A stretch of 16,500 bases of DNA from JBGRQB01 sp041725875 (lineage in GTDB: Bacteria > Bacteroidota > Ignavibacteria > Ignavibacteriales > Melioribacteraceae): positions 1 to 16,500 of the forward strand of contig JBGRQB010000091.1 in the NCBI GenBank assembly GCA_041725875.1, read 5' to 3'. Numbering within the stretch: position 1 is the stretch's first letter; each line of letters opens with the position of its first letter. The notes under the pieces were generated by a model. It was not told the DNA's origin. It saw only the letters and a list, made by a program, of their open reading frames with translations, and made no database searches. The position numbers and the translations under genes are program-made. Positions 6,792-14,335 of this stretch are shown here, in pieces.

Positions 6792-7217
6792 TTATTTTAG
6801 CTTATTTGAAGCATAAAAAACGCTTTTATTGAGCGTATTAGCAAGATTCTCACCTAGTACATCACAGTAGTTAGTATAGAGGTTTTTCCAGCAATTGCCT
6901 ATAGCTTCCTGAATATCAGTACATTTTTGCTCAGGATGTATCAAAATATTCTTACCAATTGTTTCACGACGCAGATATCCCTGGTAGACAAGTTTATCAA
7001 CAAAACGTGTAACTGTTGAGGGAGCCAGATTCAACTGCTTGCTGAGTACCTTTGGTTCTATTCCGGGCTCTTCATTTACAATCATCAATAAGAAAGCATA
7101 AGAGGGTGTTAAACCTATCGGCTTAAAGCTTTCTTCTGCCATTTTTGTTATTTTTCTCGATAAGGCAGTCGTTGTAAAGTAGAGACAATTATTTAAATAA
7201 TCTTTAATTTGAGCCAT
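6792..7217 (-). CDS. MarR family transcriptional regulator
   Basis: 141 residues from the ATG at 7215-7217. The frame is open to 7253, but that longer start would lie upstream of the promoter, and the family normally begins near the DYLNNCLYFT helix. It is a winged-helix dimeric regulator: N-terminal dimer helix (6-30), GLTPSYAFLLMIV (35-47), the helix-turn-helix with VLSKQLNLAPSTVTRFVDKL (57-76), a wing with YLRRETIGKN (81-90) and a C-terminal dimerisation helix. Four cysteines (11, 99, 109, 118) could serve thiol or quinone sensing as in some MarR relatives, but this is not shown. It lies 57 bases upstream of the fused quinone reductase on the same strand, and both promoters carry the same palindrome. 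Autoregulation and control of the reductase are inferred. Confidence 0.92.
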   Translation of the reverse strand: MAQIKDYLNNCLYFTTTALSRKITKMAEESFKPIGLTPSYAFLLMIVNEEPGIEPKVLSKQLNLAPSTVTRFVDKLVYQGYLRRETIGKNILIHPEQKCTDIQEAIGNCWKNLYTNYCDVLGENLANTLNKSVFYASNKLK

Positions 7218-7221
7218 AATA

Positions 7222-7253
7222 CAAATATATAAAAATTTTGCTTGTACACACAA
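7222..7253 (-). promoter_or_regulatory. Promoter and operator of the MarR gene; probable leaderless start
   Basis: On the minus strand TATATTTG (7222-7229) is a TAnnTTTG -7 element, with a TTG at 7251-7253 as the -33 element 21 bases above it. The operator-like TTGTGTGTACAA (7242-7253) covers the -33 element, and a TTTGTA half-site (7220-7225) covers the end of the -7 element. Only four bases separate TATATTTG from the ATG, so the transcript would begin at or next to the start codon. Confidence 0.6.
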
Positions 7254-7544
7254 TTTTAAAAATTAATTTTTCAGATTTTTCTAATATTGATTATTGTATG
7301 GTAAAACAACAAGGATATTCACATCCGATTTGCGCAATAATAGCCATTTATTATTGTTCAATTTTATTAAATATATCGGCTTCTGCAATAAAGGCTTTCT
7401 AAGACAAGCTTGTCTCTTTAGAATAGTTTTTGTCGGAGGTACGTCTGTTTTACTTTTCCAGACCTGTTTGCGGGCTCTTTTTTTAGATGTTGGAATTCTC
7501 AGTTTTATATTTTCAGGATCCGACTTATTAAAAGTTAATCTATC
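7254..7544. other. Unassigned interval, open on both strands, with inverted repeats
   Basis: About 290 bases between the MarR promoter and the end of ada. One plus-strand frame (7294-7548, 84 codons from an ATG) and one minus-strand frame are open across nearly all of it. The minus frame continues directly in the ada frame after its TAA, as far as the TAG at 7281-7283 (87 codons, basic, no ATG). Neither translation is recognisable and no ribosome site supports either. A 14-bp perfect palindrome AGACAAGCTTGTCT lies at 7402-7415, and an inverted repeat CAATAATA/TATTATTG at 7335-7342 and 7349-7356. It may be a remnant, a repeat or an RNA. Confidence 0.4.
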
Positions 7545-8600
7545 TTAACTGGAAATAACTTTTCTTTCATGTTCCAGGAGCCATTTTTTCCTTTCCACCC
7601 CCCCGCCATATCCTGTAAGTGATCCGTCACTGCCGATTATTCTGTGGCAAGGAATAAGGATGGAAATTCGGTTATCGCCATTTGCTTTTGCAACTGCTCT
7701 AATTCCATTTTCATTTTTAAGTGCAACTGCCTGTTCTTTGTAAGATCTGGTTTTGCCAAATGGAACATTCAAAAGTTCTTTCCACACTTTCATTTGAAAT
7801 TCAGTTCCGGGAAAAACAAGTGGTACATCAAATTTTATTCTTTTTCCCGCAAAGTATTCTTTTAATTCAACATCCAGTTGTTTTATATATTTATTTTCTG
7901 CAGTAAGAAATTCTGAATTAAAATATTTTTTTAATCGTTTTATTTGTGTTTCAAGCATTTTTCTATCTGTAAACTCGAGCAGACAAACACCTTGTTCAGT
8001 TGCACCAGCGAGCATTGGTCCGAGAGGAGTTGCAATTCTTATAACATTAACAACATATTTCGATTTACTGTCCGAGGGAGAAAATCCGGTCGTTTTTTTG
8101 AATTGATCTGTAAATCCGCTTACTGAGTTATAGCCGCTTTCAAATGCAAGTGAGGTTACCTTATCGCCAAGTTTTATTCTGCCAAATGCATCATTTATTC
8201 TTAAAGAACGCAGATATGACTGAAATGTAATTCCATAATTTTGCTTGAACCATCTTCTCAGTTTTACAGGATCAATTCCCATGTTTTTTAATTCATAATC
8301 TTTAAGTTTTTGTGTTTTACCTGAATTTACCATTTCTATAATTTCTTTGATCCAGTCGGGTGTTTCTCCTTTTTTAAGCAACGGAGTACATTTTTTACAT
8401 GGCCGATATCCGTTATCCAAAGCTTCTTTAATTGTGGAAAAATATTCGATGTTCTCTTCTTTTGGTTTTCTGGCAAAACATGTGGGTCTGCAAAACACAC
8501 CGGTAGTTTTAATTGCAGCGTAAAATATTCCTTCATAAGCGCTGTTTCTTTCAATTAAAGCTTTATACATTTCGGTTTTAGAAGGAAGATGTTTAGTCAT
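7545..8600 (-). CDS. ada: Ada: methylated-DNA repair methyltransferase and regulator
   Basis: 351 residues, the full three-part Ada arrangement. Residues 8-85 are the Ada zinc domain: FCRPTCFARKP and YRPCKKC supply Cys37, Cys41, Cys68 and Cys71; in E. coli the first of these takes methyl groups from DNA phosphotriesters and switches the protein into an activator. Residues about 88-180 are an AraC-type helix-turn-helix region (KLRRWFKQNYG, then SLAFESGYNSVSGFTDQFKK). The C-terminal part is the O6-alkylguanine transferase with GTEFQMKVWKELL and the acceptor IPCHRI (Cys318). All key residues are present, so it should be functional: cytosolic suicide repair of alkylated DNA coupled to induction. 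GGAG lies seven bases before the ATG. No other adaptive-response gene such as alkA or alkB is in the window. Confidence 0.96.
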   Translation of the reverse strand: MTKHLPSKTEMYKALIERNSAYEGIFYAAIKTTGVFCRPTCFARKPKEENIEYFSTIKEALDNGYRPCKKCTPLLKKGETPDWIKEIIEMVNSGKTQKLKDYELKNMGIDPVKLRRWFKQNYGITFQSYLRSLRINDAFGRIKLGDKVTSLAFESGYNSVSGFTDQFKKTTGFSPSDSKSKYVVNVIRIATPLGPMLAGATEQGVCLLEFTDRKMLETQIKRLKKYFNSEFLTAENKYIKQLDVELKEYFAGKRIKFDVPLVFPGTEFQMKVWKELLNVPFGKTRSYKEQAVALKNENGIRAVAKANGDNRISILIPCHRIIGSDGSLTGYGGGVERKKWLLEHERKVISS

Positions 8601-8682
8601 TTTGATTCTCCGATTTTACTCACAGTAATTTATCAGAAAATTGATAAGGTAACAACCGAAATTTGGACAAGCAATTTTGTTG

Positions 8683-11600
8683 TTATATTTTTAAACTTAT
8701 AACTGTCCCCTTCCCCTCTTCACTTTCAATATTCAACTCAGCTCCCAACACCGAAGCCCTCTGTCTCATATTTTGAAACCCAAAGCCCTCTATCTCTTTC
8801 ATTCTCCCCATTTCAAATCCTCTTCCATTATCCACTACTCTCAACCTGAACTCCTTCTCCCCCTTCTCTACCTCTATCCTAATCTCCTCTGCATAAGAGT
8901 ACAATATCGCATTTGTCAACGCCTCCTGAACTATCCTGTATATCATCAAGCGATGGTCTTCCTTCATCTCCACATATTCTACATTACTCTCCAACACAAA
9001 CTCCGTGTTGATTATCTTCTTCCTCCTATGTGTCTCACATATATCCCGCAAGGCATCTATCAAATCTATCTTTCCATATGGCAACGGATTCAAGTTCTCT
9101 ATTATCGTCTTCAACTCTTTCTTAACCAGACTCAACTGTTCATATGCCTCACCTATATCCTTATCTTCACTGTTTTTTATCCTGAACACCTCCAGCCTCA
9201 ACTTTATACTTGCCAGTATTTGACCAAGATTATCGTGTAACTCTCTGGCTATCCTTCTTCTCTCTACTTCCACTGTCTGGATTATCGCTGCTGACTTCAC
9301 CCGCTCTCTTGCCTTGCGCTGACTTATCTCTCTTGTTACCCCGATTACTCCCTGGAATTTATTGTGATTCAATACCGGAGTGGTGAAGATCTCAAAGTTT
9401 AGTGTTTTATTTGATTTTGTTACATACTTAAACTCTGTTACTATGCTCTCTCTCTTTAACTTCTCAATATCAAACTCTTCGAAATACTCACAGAATCTCT
9501 CTACTATTGATTTCTGTTCATCAAGTTTTTGAAGTGCTTCGGGTGAATAACCAAGTAGTTTTTTTACTGTCGGACTAACATAATCCAGCTCAAGATCTTT
9601 GTTAAAATTCCAGGTGATCTCTTCTATGGTTTCTGAGATTATTCGGTACTTTTTATTTGAGATGTTAAGTGACTTGGTTCTCTCATCTACTTCTTTTTTC
9701 AGTCTTTTGGAGTAGCTTCGCTGGTGGAAGAAGTTCTGAATGAAGATGGCTACAAAAATTACCACTCCCATCATCAGGAGTACAAACCAGTATGTCTTGT
9801 AATAAGGAGGTGCTATTACAATCTTTACACTTGATGGATCACTTAATATTCCATATGGATTTTTTACTCGAACTGTAAAAGTATATTCACCTTCGGCTAA
9901 ATTTGACAGTCTGTAATTACCATTCTTTTGCATAAAACTATTTATTTTTTCAGTGTGATGGTCAAGTATTGAAATTTCATATTCAAGTTTGTTTTCATCT
10001 ATAAATGAAACTCCGTTAAATATCATAGTAAAATTGTTTTCATCGTGAGCAACTTCAATTTCACGTTTATTCAGTTTAATACTTTTGCCTTCAAAATTTT
10101 TATACTCTTTAAATTCAAGGAATGGTTTGGTTGTATCAGGTTTTTGAGGTACTGTTTCAAACTTAACTAATCCTCGTGCAGTTCCAACCCAGAAATTTCC
10201 ATCTTTATCACAAAAACCTGCGCCACGATTTGTTTCATTGTGAGGGAATCCGTTTTCTGTATTAATATTTACCAGATCTTTTCTATTCCATACATAAATA
10301 CCGTTGTTTGTCCCTATCCATAAATTACCTGTTTTATCATTTTTAAGAAAATATACTTCCTTTCTTATTTCTTTTCCTGCTAACTTTATCGTTTGCACAA
10401 GTTCATCTTTTAATAAAAATAACCCGTATCTGCTTCCAACATAAAAAGAGTTTTCATCTCTTCTTAGAAAACAATATGGCTCATTTGGACCTCTGAAAAA
10501 ATTTGATGTCCCGTTAATATTATGTTTTAATACTCCATCTCTTGCTGCAATAAGAAACGAATTATCATCAAATTTTTCGATTCCTCTGATATAACGATTT
10601 TTTGTATTGGGTAACCAATCCAAAAATTTATTTTTCTCAAATTTTTTAACCCCCTTTGGAGTTCCAACTAAAAAAAACTCACTATCTCTGTAAAAACTCA
10701 AGTAGCTATTGTTTTCCTTAGAGCTATACCACTTTATTTTCCCATTTTTGTTTAACTTTCCAATTCCTACATGAGATGAAGTAAACCAAATGGCATTATC
10801 ATTTTCAACATCTATATTAAAAACCCTTTGATAAAATCCGGCATCCTTTAGAGTTTGACCAAATTTTATATTTCTTGCATTTTTTTCATCAAAAAAACCA
10901 ATTCCGCTATTATACCCCAGCACTAAATCACCATTACTGAGTTGCGATATTGCAGAAACTTCATTCTCTAAAAGCCCATCACCTGAATCGAAAGTAATAA
11001 ACTCTCTTCTTCTGAGTTTTGTAATTCCTTTAAGAGAAGTTATCCAAATATTTTTTTCTCTGTCTTCAAATACTTGAGTAGCACCATTAGAAATTAATCC
11101 GTCATTAACCGTTAATTTTTTTGTTTTTCTGCTTTTTTTGTTAAAAAAGTAGACAGAATTAATACCCCCGAAAAAAAGGTCGTTTTCAAAAACTTCAAAA
11201 AAAGGCTGATTAGTTACTAATGCTTTACTAATAGAAAAATCAAACCTATCTAAAATTTCTAACTTTGAATTCTCAATATATCCTATCCAATTTTCACCTA
11301 ATAACCAGATTTGGCGTTTATTATCTGTTCCTGTATATTGTTTAACAGCAATAACTTTATCAGAGGGAGCACCCAAATTTTTTGGTTTTAATATCTTGAA
11401 GGAGTCTCTATTATAGATATAAATCCCGCCTGATGATGCAATGTAAAGATCTTTATCTATGAACTCTAAATCAAATATTTCTATTTCTTCTTTTTGTTTT
11501 GGAATATCGACAAACTTCCATTTTCCATCATAGTAATAAACCGAACGTTCATCGCATTTAGCAATATGATCTGAATTATCAATTTGTGTAACAATTAAAT

Positions 11601-11946
11601 CTCTGATTAAACCAGAACCTCTTTTCAAATAAAAATATTGATTATGTTCACCATTTGAAAATATTTTCCATTTACCATTGTGTAGTGTTTTTATACCCAG
11701 AAAAATCCCATCTGAATAAAACCACAATTTTTCATCATTATCTTTACATACTTTAAATGATCTGATACTTCTTTCTAATTTCTGCTCCTCAATTTCCCAC
11801 GAACTTCCATCATAAACTGATAGAAATGCTTCATGAAGAAAAAACATTTTCCCATTTTTTAATTGAACCACTCCCAATACTCTCTGTTCAGGTAATCCTG
11901 TCTGATTATTATAATGCGTAACATTAAATCTTTGTGCTGTTAACAA
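8683..11946 (-). CDS. Two-component propeller sensor histidine kinase
   Basis: 1087 residues counted from the TTG at 11944-11946. Order: periplasmic beta-propeller repeats (about 1-635; for example NIWITSLKGITKL, NLWIGTNNGIYVW, NFWVGTARGLVKF), a Y_Y_Y immunoglobulin-like domain (about 645-708), one membrane helix (about 717-738, YWFVLLMMGVVIFVAIFI), a short coiled coil, a PAS domain (about 758-880), a HisKA_3 dimer/phosphoacceptor helix with RELHDNLGQ (His904), and a HATPase with EALTNAI and DNGRGF. This is the NarX/DegS type without receiver or AraC domains, so its partner should be a LuxR-type response regulator, which is not in the window. The ligand is unknown; such propellers often sense polymers. 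An in-frame signal peptide is encoded upstream but lacks a normal start codon. Codon use changes within the gene. Confidence 0.9.
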   Translation of the reverse strand: MLTAQRFNVTHYNNQTGLPEQRVLGVVQLKNGKMFFLHEAFLSVYDGSSWEIEEQKLERSIRSFKVCKDNDEKLWFYSDGIFLGIKTLHNGKWKIFSNGEHNQYFYLKRGSGLIRDLIVTQIDNSDHIAKCDERSVYYYDGKWKFVDIPKQKEEIEIFDLEFIDKDLYIASSGGIYIYNRDSFKILKPKNLGAPSDKVIAVKQYTGTDNKRQIWLLGENWIGYIENSKLEILDRFDFSISKALVTNQPFFEVFENDLFFGGINSVYFFNKKSRKTKKLTVNDGLISNGATQVFEDREKNIWITSLKGITKLRRREFITFDSGDGLLENEVSAISQLSNGDLVLGYNSGIGFFDEKNARNIKFGQTLKDAGFYQRVFNIDVENDNAIWFTSSHVGIGKLNKNGKIKWYSSKENNSYLSFYRDSEFFLVGTPKGVKKFEKNKFLDWLPNTKNRYIRGIEKFDDNSFLIAARDGVLKHNINGTSNFFRGPNEPYCFLRRDENSFYVGSRYGLFLLKDELVQTIKLAGKEIRKEVYFLKNDKTGNLWIGTNNGIYVWNRKDLVNINTENGFPHNETNRGAGFCDKDGNFWVGTARGLVKFETVPQKPDTTKPFLEFKEYKNFEGKSIKLNKREIEVAHDENNFTMIFNGVSFIDENKLEYEISILDHHTEKINSFMQKNGNYRLSNLAEGEYTFTVRVKNPYGILSDPSSVKIVIAPPYYKTYWFVLLMMGVVIFVAIFIQNFFHQRSYSKRLKKEVDERTKSLNISNKKYRIISETIEEITWNFNKDLELDYVSPTVKKLLGYSPEALQKLDEQKSIVERFCEYFEEFDIEKLKRESIVTEFKYVTKSNKTLNFEIFTTPVLNHNKFQGVIGVTREISQRKARERVKSAAIIQTVEVERRRIARELHDNLGQILASIKLRLEVFRIKNSEDKDIGEAYEQLSLVKKELKTIIENLNPLPYGKIDLIDALRDICETHRRKKIINTEFVLESNVEYVEMKEDHRLMIYRIVQEALTNAILYSYAEEIRIEVEKGEKEFRLRVVDNGRGFEMGRMKEIEGFGFQNMRQRASVLGAELNIESEEGKGTVISLKI

Positions 11947-11992
11947 ACTTCCTAAAAGCAGGAAAAGGATAAGAAAACGAATCTTTGTGCTG
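11927..11992. repeat. 13-bp direct repeat at the start of the kinase gene
   Basis: AATCTTTGTGCTG occurs at 11927-11939 and again at 11980-11992, 53 bases apart, which is not a multiple of three. On the coding strand both read CAGCACAAAGATT, and in their own frames both give AQRF. The second copy ends two bases inside the codon where the start would be expected. Confidence 0.75.
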
Positions 11993-11994
11993 AT
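11947..11994 (-). other. In-frame signal-peptide coding stretch without a standard start
   Basis: Reading on upstream of the TTG in the kinase frame gives STKIRFLILFLLLGS followed by LLTAQ, a convincing signal peptide for the periplasmic propeller. The frame closes at a TAA (12007-12009) and contains no ATG, GTG or upstream TTG. ATC stands at 11992-11994 where ATG would be expected, with an AGG seven bases before it; ATT (11980-11982) is another weak option. Starting at the TTG would remove most of the signal peptide. Confidence 0.6.
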
Positions 11995-12230
11995 ATGACA
12001 ACCTATTTATAATTAATCTATAACAGATCCAAAAAATATAGATTATTTTTTTAAAATTAAAATTATTCCAGATCATAAAATCTGATTACAAAGTTTATTT
12101 AGAAGATACTCATATCTTAATAAACTTCTTGCATTATGCATTTATAAATCACTATATTTTTACACAATTAGAATTATTAATTGTCACATTTTACTATTCA
12201 ATTTTAATTATCAAAATTCTTGGGGGAAAA

Positions 12231-13514
12231 ATGAAAATTAAAACAAAAGGACTAAAACTATCTGCTGTTTTTAGTCTGCTACTAATTCTTGCAATATTAA
12301 CTTCCTGCGGTGGAGATCAGACGTTTAACGACAAATGGTCAGATTACCGCGGAGTAAACAGAGATGGAATTTCCACTTCTAAAGTACCACTGAAAGTCTG
12401 GGAAAAAGATTCCCAGCCACCACTTGTCTGGAAACATAAAATTGGTGATGGTTTTTCCGGGATAGTTGTTGACGGAACCAGGATTATAACAGCTTTTGCC
12501 GAAGACAGTATGGAAGTAATTGCCGGTTATGACAGAAAAACAGGAAAAGAACTCTGGCGACAAAATATCGGAAAAGAGTTTGTTGAAGAGTTTGGAAACG
12601 GTCCGCGCGCAACTCCTACTTTAGACGGAAAGCAAGCTTTTATCTATAATTCCTGGGGACATCTTTACGCTGTTGACACTGAAACAGGAAAAATCAACTG
12701 GAAGCATTACCTTTCTGACAGTCTGAAAATCAGAATGCCGCAAAGAGGTCATTGCACTTCTCCGATAGTTGTTGGCAACAATGTAGTTATTCACGCAGGC
12801 GGAAGAACTGATAATACTGCATTTCTTGCTTTTGACAAAATAACCGGTGAAAAAAAATGGCAGACAGGCGAAACAGTTGTCAGTTATTCTTCTCCTTTTT
12901 TAGCAAATATTTACAACGAACCTCAGATAGTTTTTTCAGCAACAAAAATTGTAATGAAAGACGGGAAAAGACGCGGCGCAAGAAAAATTGTTGCACTCTC
13001 TCCTGAAGGTAAAGAAATTTGGGATGGCCCTTCGGTTCCGGCTGTAATTGCAATGCCTTTATTTATTCCGCCAAACAAAGTGTTTGTTTCAAGTTCCGAA
13101 GACAAATATGGCTGTATGCTAATTGAAGTGAAAAAAGAAAATAATTCATTTGCAGCTGATACTGTTTGGTTTTCAGAAGAGATGCAGAATCATTTTAACT
13201 CATCTGTTTATTATAACGGATATATCTATGGTTTCAGCAATGCAACTCTTCACTGCATCGATGCTAAAACAGGTAAAAGAACCTGGAGAAAACGCGGACT
13301 AGGAAAAGGAAGTTTAATTATTTCCGATAACAAACTTGTTATTCTTACTGACAGAGGAAAACTTGTGCTGGCAGAAGTTAATTCAAAGAAATTTGTACAA
13401 CTTGCAAAAGCAAAAGTGATTGAGGGATTAAGCTGGACTTCCCCGACACTTGCCGATGGTAAACTTTATTTAAGAAGCAGAGAGGAGATTGCCTGTTATG
13501 ATCTTTCAAAATAA
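12231..13514 (+). CDS. PQQ-like beta-propeller lipoprotein
   Basis: 427 residues from the ATG at 12231, which has GGGGG four bases upstream and opens a lipoprotein signal peptide (LLLILAILTSC, lipid cysteine Cys26). The frame is open back to 12129, but that extension is AT-rich filler without a ribosome site. The mature protein is a PQQ_2-type propeller: repeats end in GYDRKTGKELW, AVDTETGKINW, AFDKITGEKKW and CIDAKTGKRTW, the tryptophan-docking pattern. A YRGVNRDGIS segment precedes the propeller, as in many planctomycete/Bacteroidetes-type exported PQQ-like proteins. Calcium/PQQ dehydrogenase catalytic residues were not seen, so I read it as a structural or binding protein of the envelope rather than a dehydrogenase. 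It overlaps the next gene by 17 bases, suggesting a two-gene operon. Confidence 0.88.
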   Translation: MKIKTKGLKLSAVFSLLLILAILTSCGGDQTFNDKWSDYRGVNRDGISTSKVPLKVWEKDSQPPLVWKHKIGDGFSGIVVDGTRIITAFAEDSMEVIAGYDRKTGKELWRQNIGKEFVEEFGNGPRATPTLDGKQAFIYNSWGHLYAVDTETGKINWKHYLSDSLKIRMPQRGHCTSPIVVGNNVVIHAGGRTDNTAFLAFDKITGEKKWQTGETVVSYSSPFLANIYNEPQIVFSATKIVMKDGKRRGARKIVALSPEGKEIWDGPSVPAVIAMPLFIPPNKVFVSSSEDKYGCMLIEVKKENNSFAADTVWFSEEMQNHFNSSVYYNGYIYGFSNATLHCIDAKTGKRTWRKRGLGKGSLIISDNKLVILTDRGKLVLAEVNSKKFVQLAKAKVIEGLSWTSPTLADGKLYLRSREEIACYDLSK

Positions 13515-14277
13515 AACAAACCAGAACGGCAGCAAATTTTCGGTTCTTTTAATAGCAGTTGTTGCCTTTATCTCATTTTCATTTGCACAAGATATTTCTA
13601 TTGATGAAATAATCAGTAAAAATATTGAAGCACGCGGCGGAAAAGCAAACTGGGAAAAAGTTAAAACAATTAAAATGACCGGAACCTATGTAAATTTTAG
13701 TAATCCGGAAGAATTTGTTATTTACAAACAACGCCCTGATCTTTATCGTTTTGATACCGAAAGATTAAACCGTTTTACAATTCACGCTTTTGACGGAAAA
13801 AAAGCCTGGTGGGTTAATCCTTTAATGGGAGAACAATTTGCAAAACCATCATTCATTCCAGCTGAAGGAAATTTAGCAAAAGTAACTTTAAGAGAAAGAT
13901 TTTTTGATCCTGTATTCTGGAATTACAAAGCCAAAGGAAACAAAATTGAATTTGCCGGAACAGAAAATCTTGATGGTGAAGATGTTTATAAGTTAAAAGT
14001 AATACTAAAAGATAAAAGTGTAGAGTTCTGGTATATCAGTGCTGAAACATTTTTGGAAGTTAGTATGACAGGAACCACTTATGATTTTGGAAGAGCTAAA
14101 AGTTATGAAGTTTTCTTTTCTGAATATCAAAAAGTGGAAAATGTTATGATGCCTTATCTTATTGAATCTGAGTATGGCATAAGATACAGATCTCTGGAAA
14201 TTAAAGAGATTGAAATCAATAAAAATGTTGATGCTTCTGTTTTCAAAAAACCTGATCCTGCAACCTGGAAAAAATAG
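13498..14277 (+). CDS. Exported LolA-like / outer-membrane lipoprotein-sorting-like protein
   Basis: 259 residues from the ATG at 13498, with AGGAG ten bases upstream; a TTG at 13489 in the same frame lies too close to that site. A signal peptide (SVLLIAVVAFISFSFAQ, cleavage probably before or after Gln31) directs it to the periplasm. The mature part begins IDEIISKNIEARGGKANWEKVKTI, a recurring opening in exported proteins annotated as outer-membrane lipoprotein-sorting-like, and continues as a beta-rich half-barrel: YKQRPDLYRFD, FDGKKAWWVNP, LDGEDVYKLKV, EFWYISAETFLEV. I infer a hydrophobic-cargo or envelope role. It starts inside the end of the propeller lipoprotein gene, so translation is probably coupled and the two may act together. 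A shared terminator follows. Confidence 0.82.
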   Translation: MIFQNKTNQNGSKFSVLLIAVVAFISFSFAQDISIDEIISKNIEARGGKANWEKVKTIKMTGTYVNFSNPEEFVIYKQRPDLYRFDTERLNRFTIHAFDGKKAWWVNPLMGEQFAKPSFIPAEGNLAKVTLRERFFDPVFWNYKAKGNKIEFAGTENLDGEDVYKLKVILKDKSVEFWYISAETFLEVSMTGTTYDFGRAKSYEVFFSEYQKVENVMMPYLIESEYGIRYRSLEIKEIEINKNVDASVFKKPDPATWKK

Positions 14278-14288
14278 TTTTATTGTAT

Positions 14289-14321
14289 AAAAAAATCCCG
14301 GAAACATCTCTGGGATTTTTT
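14289..14321. terminator. Bidirectional intrinsic terminator
   Basis: AAAAATCCC (14291-14299) pairs with GGGATTTTT (14312-14320) around a 12-base loop in which GG/TC can partly extend the stem. T runs follow on both strands, serving the convergent LolA-like gene (+) and rsgA (-). Confidence 0.88.
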
Positions 14322-14335
14322 AATTTTAAATATTT

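Noticed and set aside
7294..7548. 84-codon plus-strand frame as a gene
   Set aside because: No ribosome site, no recognisable content, runs into the end of ada, and the opposite strand is equally open. Kept only as an unexplained interval.
8773..9240. 155-codon plus-strand frame opposite the kinase
   Set aside because: It is the antisense of the conserved HisKA_3 and ATPase domains. It is open because of the purine-rich coding strand there; the translation is rich in Leu, Tyr, His and Gln without any domain.
12129..12230. Longer start for the propeller lipoprotein at 12129
   Set aside because: It would bury the lipoprotein signal peptide behind 34 unrelated residues. The ATG at 12231 has a G-rich ribosome site and opens a standard signal peptide.
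12923..13105. 60-codon minus-strand frame opposite the propeller lipoprotein
   Set aside because: Shadow of conserved propeller repeats, with no ribosome site.
14005..14307. 100-codon minus-strand frame opposite the LolA-like gene
   Set aside because: Antisense of a supported gene and spanning the bidirectional terminator. No domain is visible.
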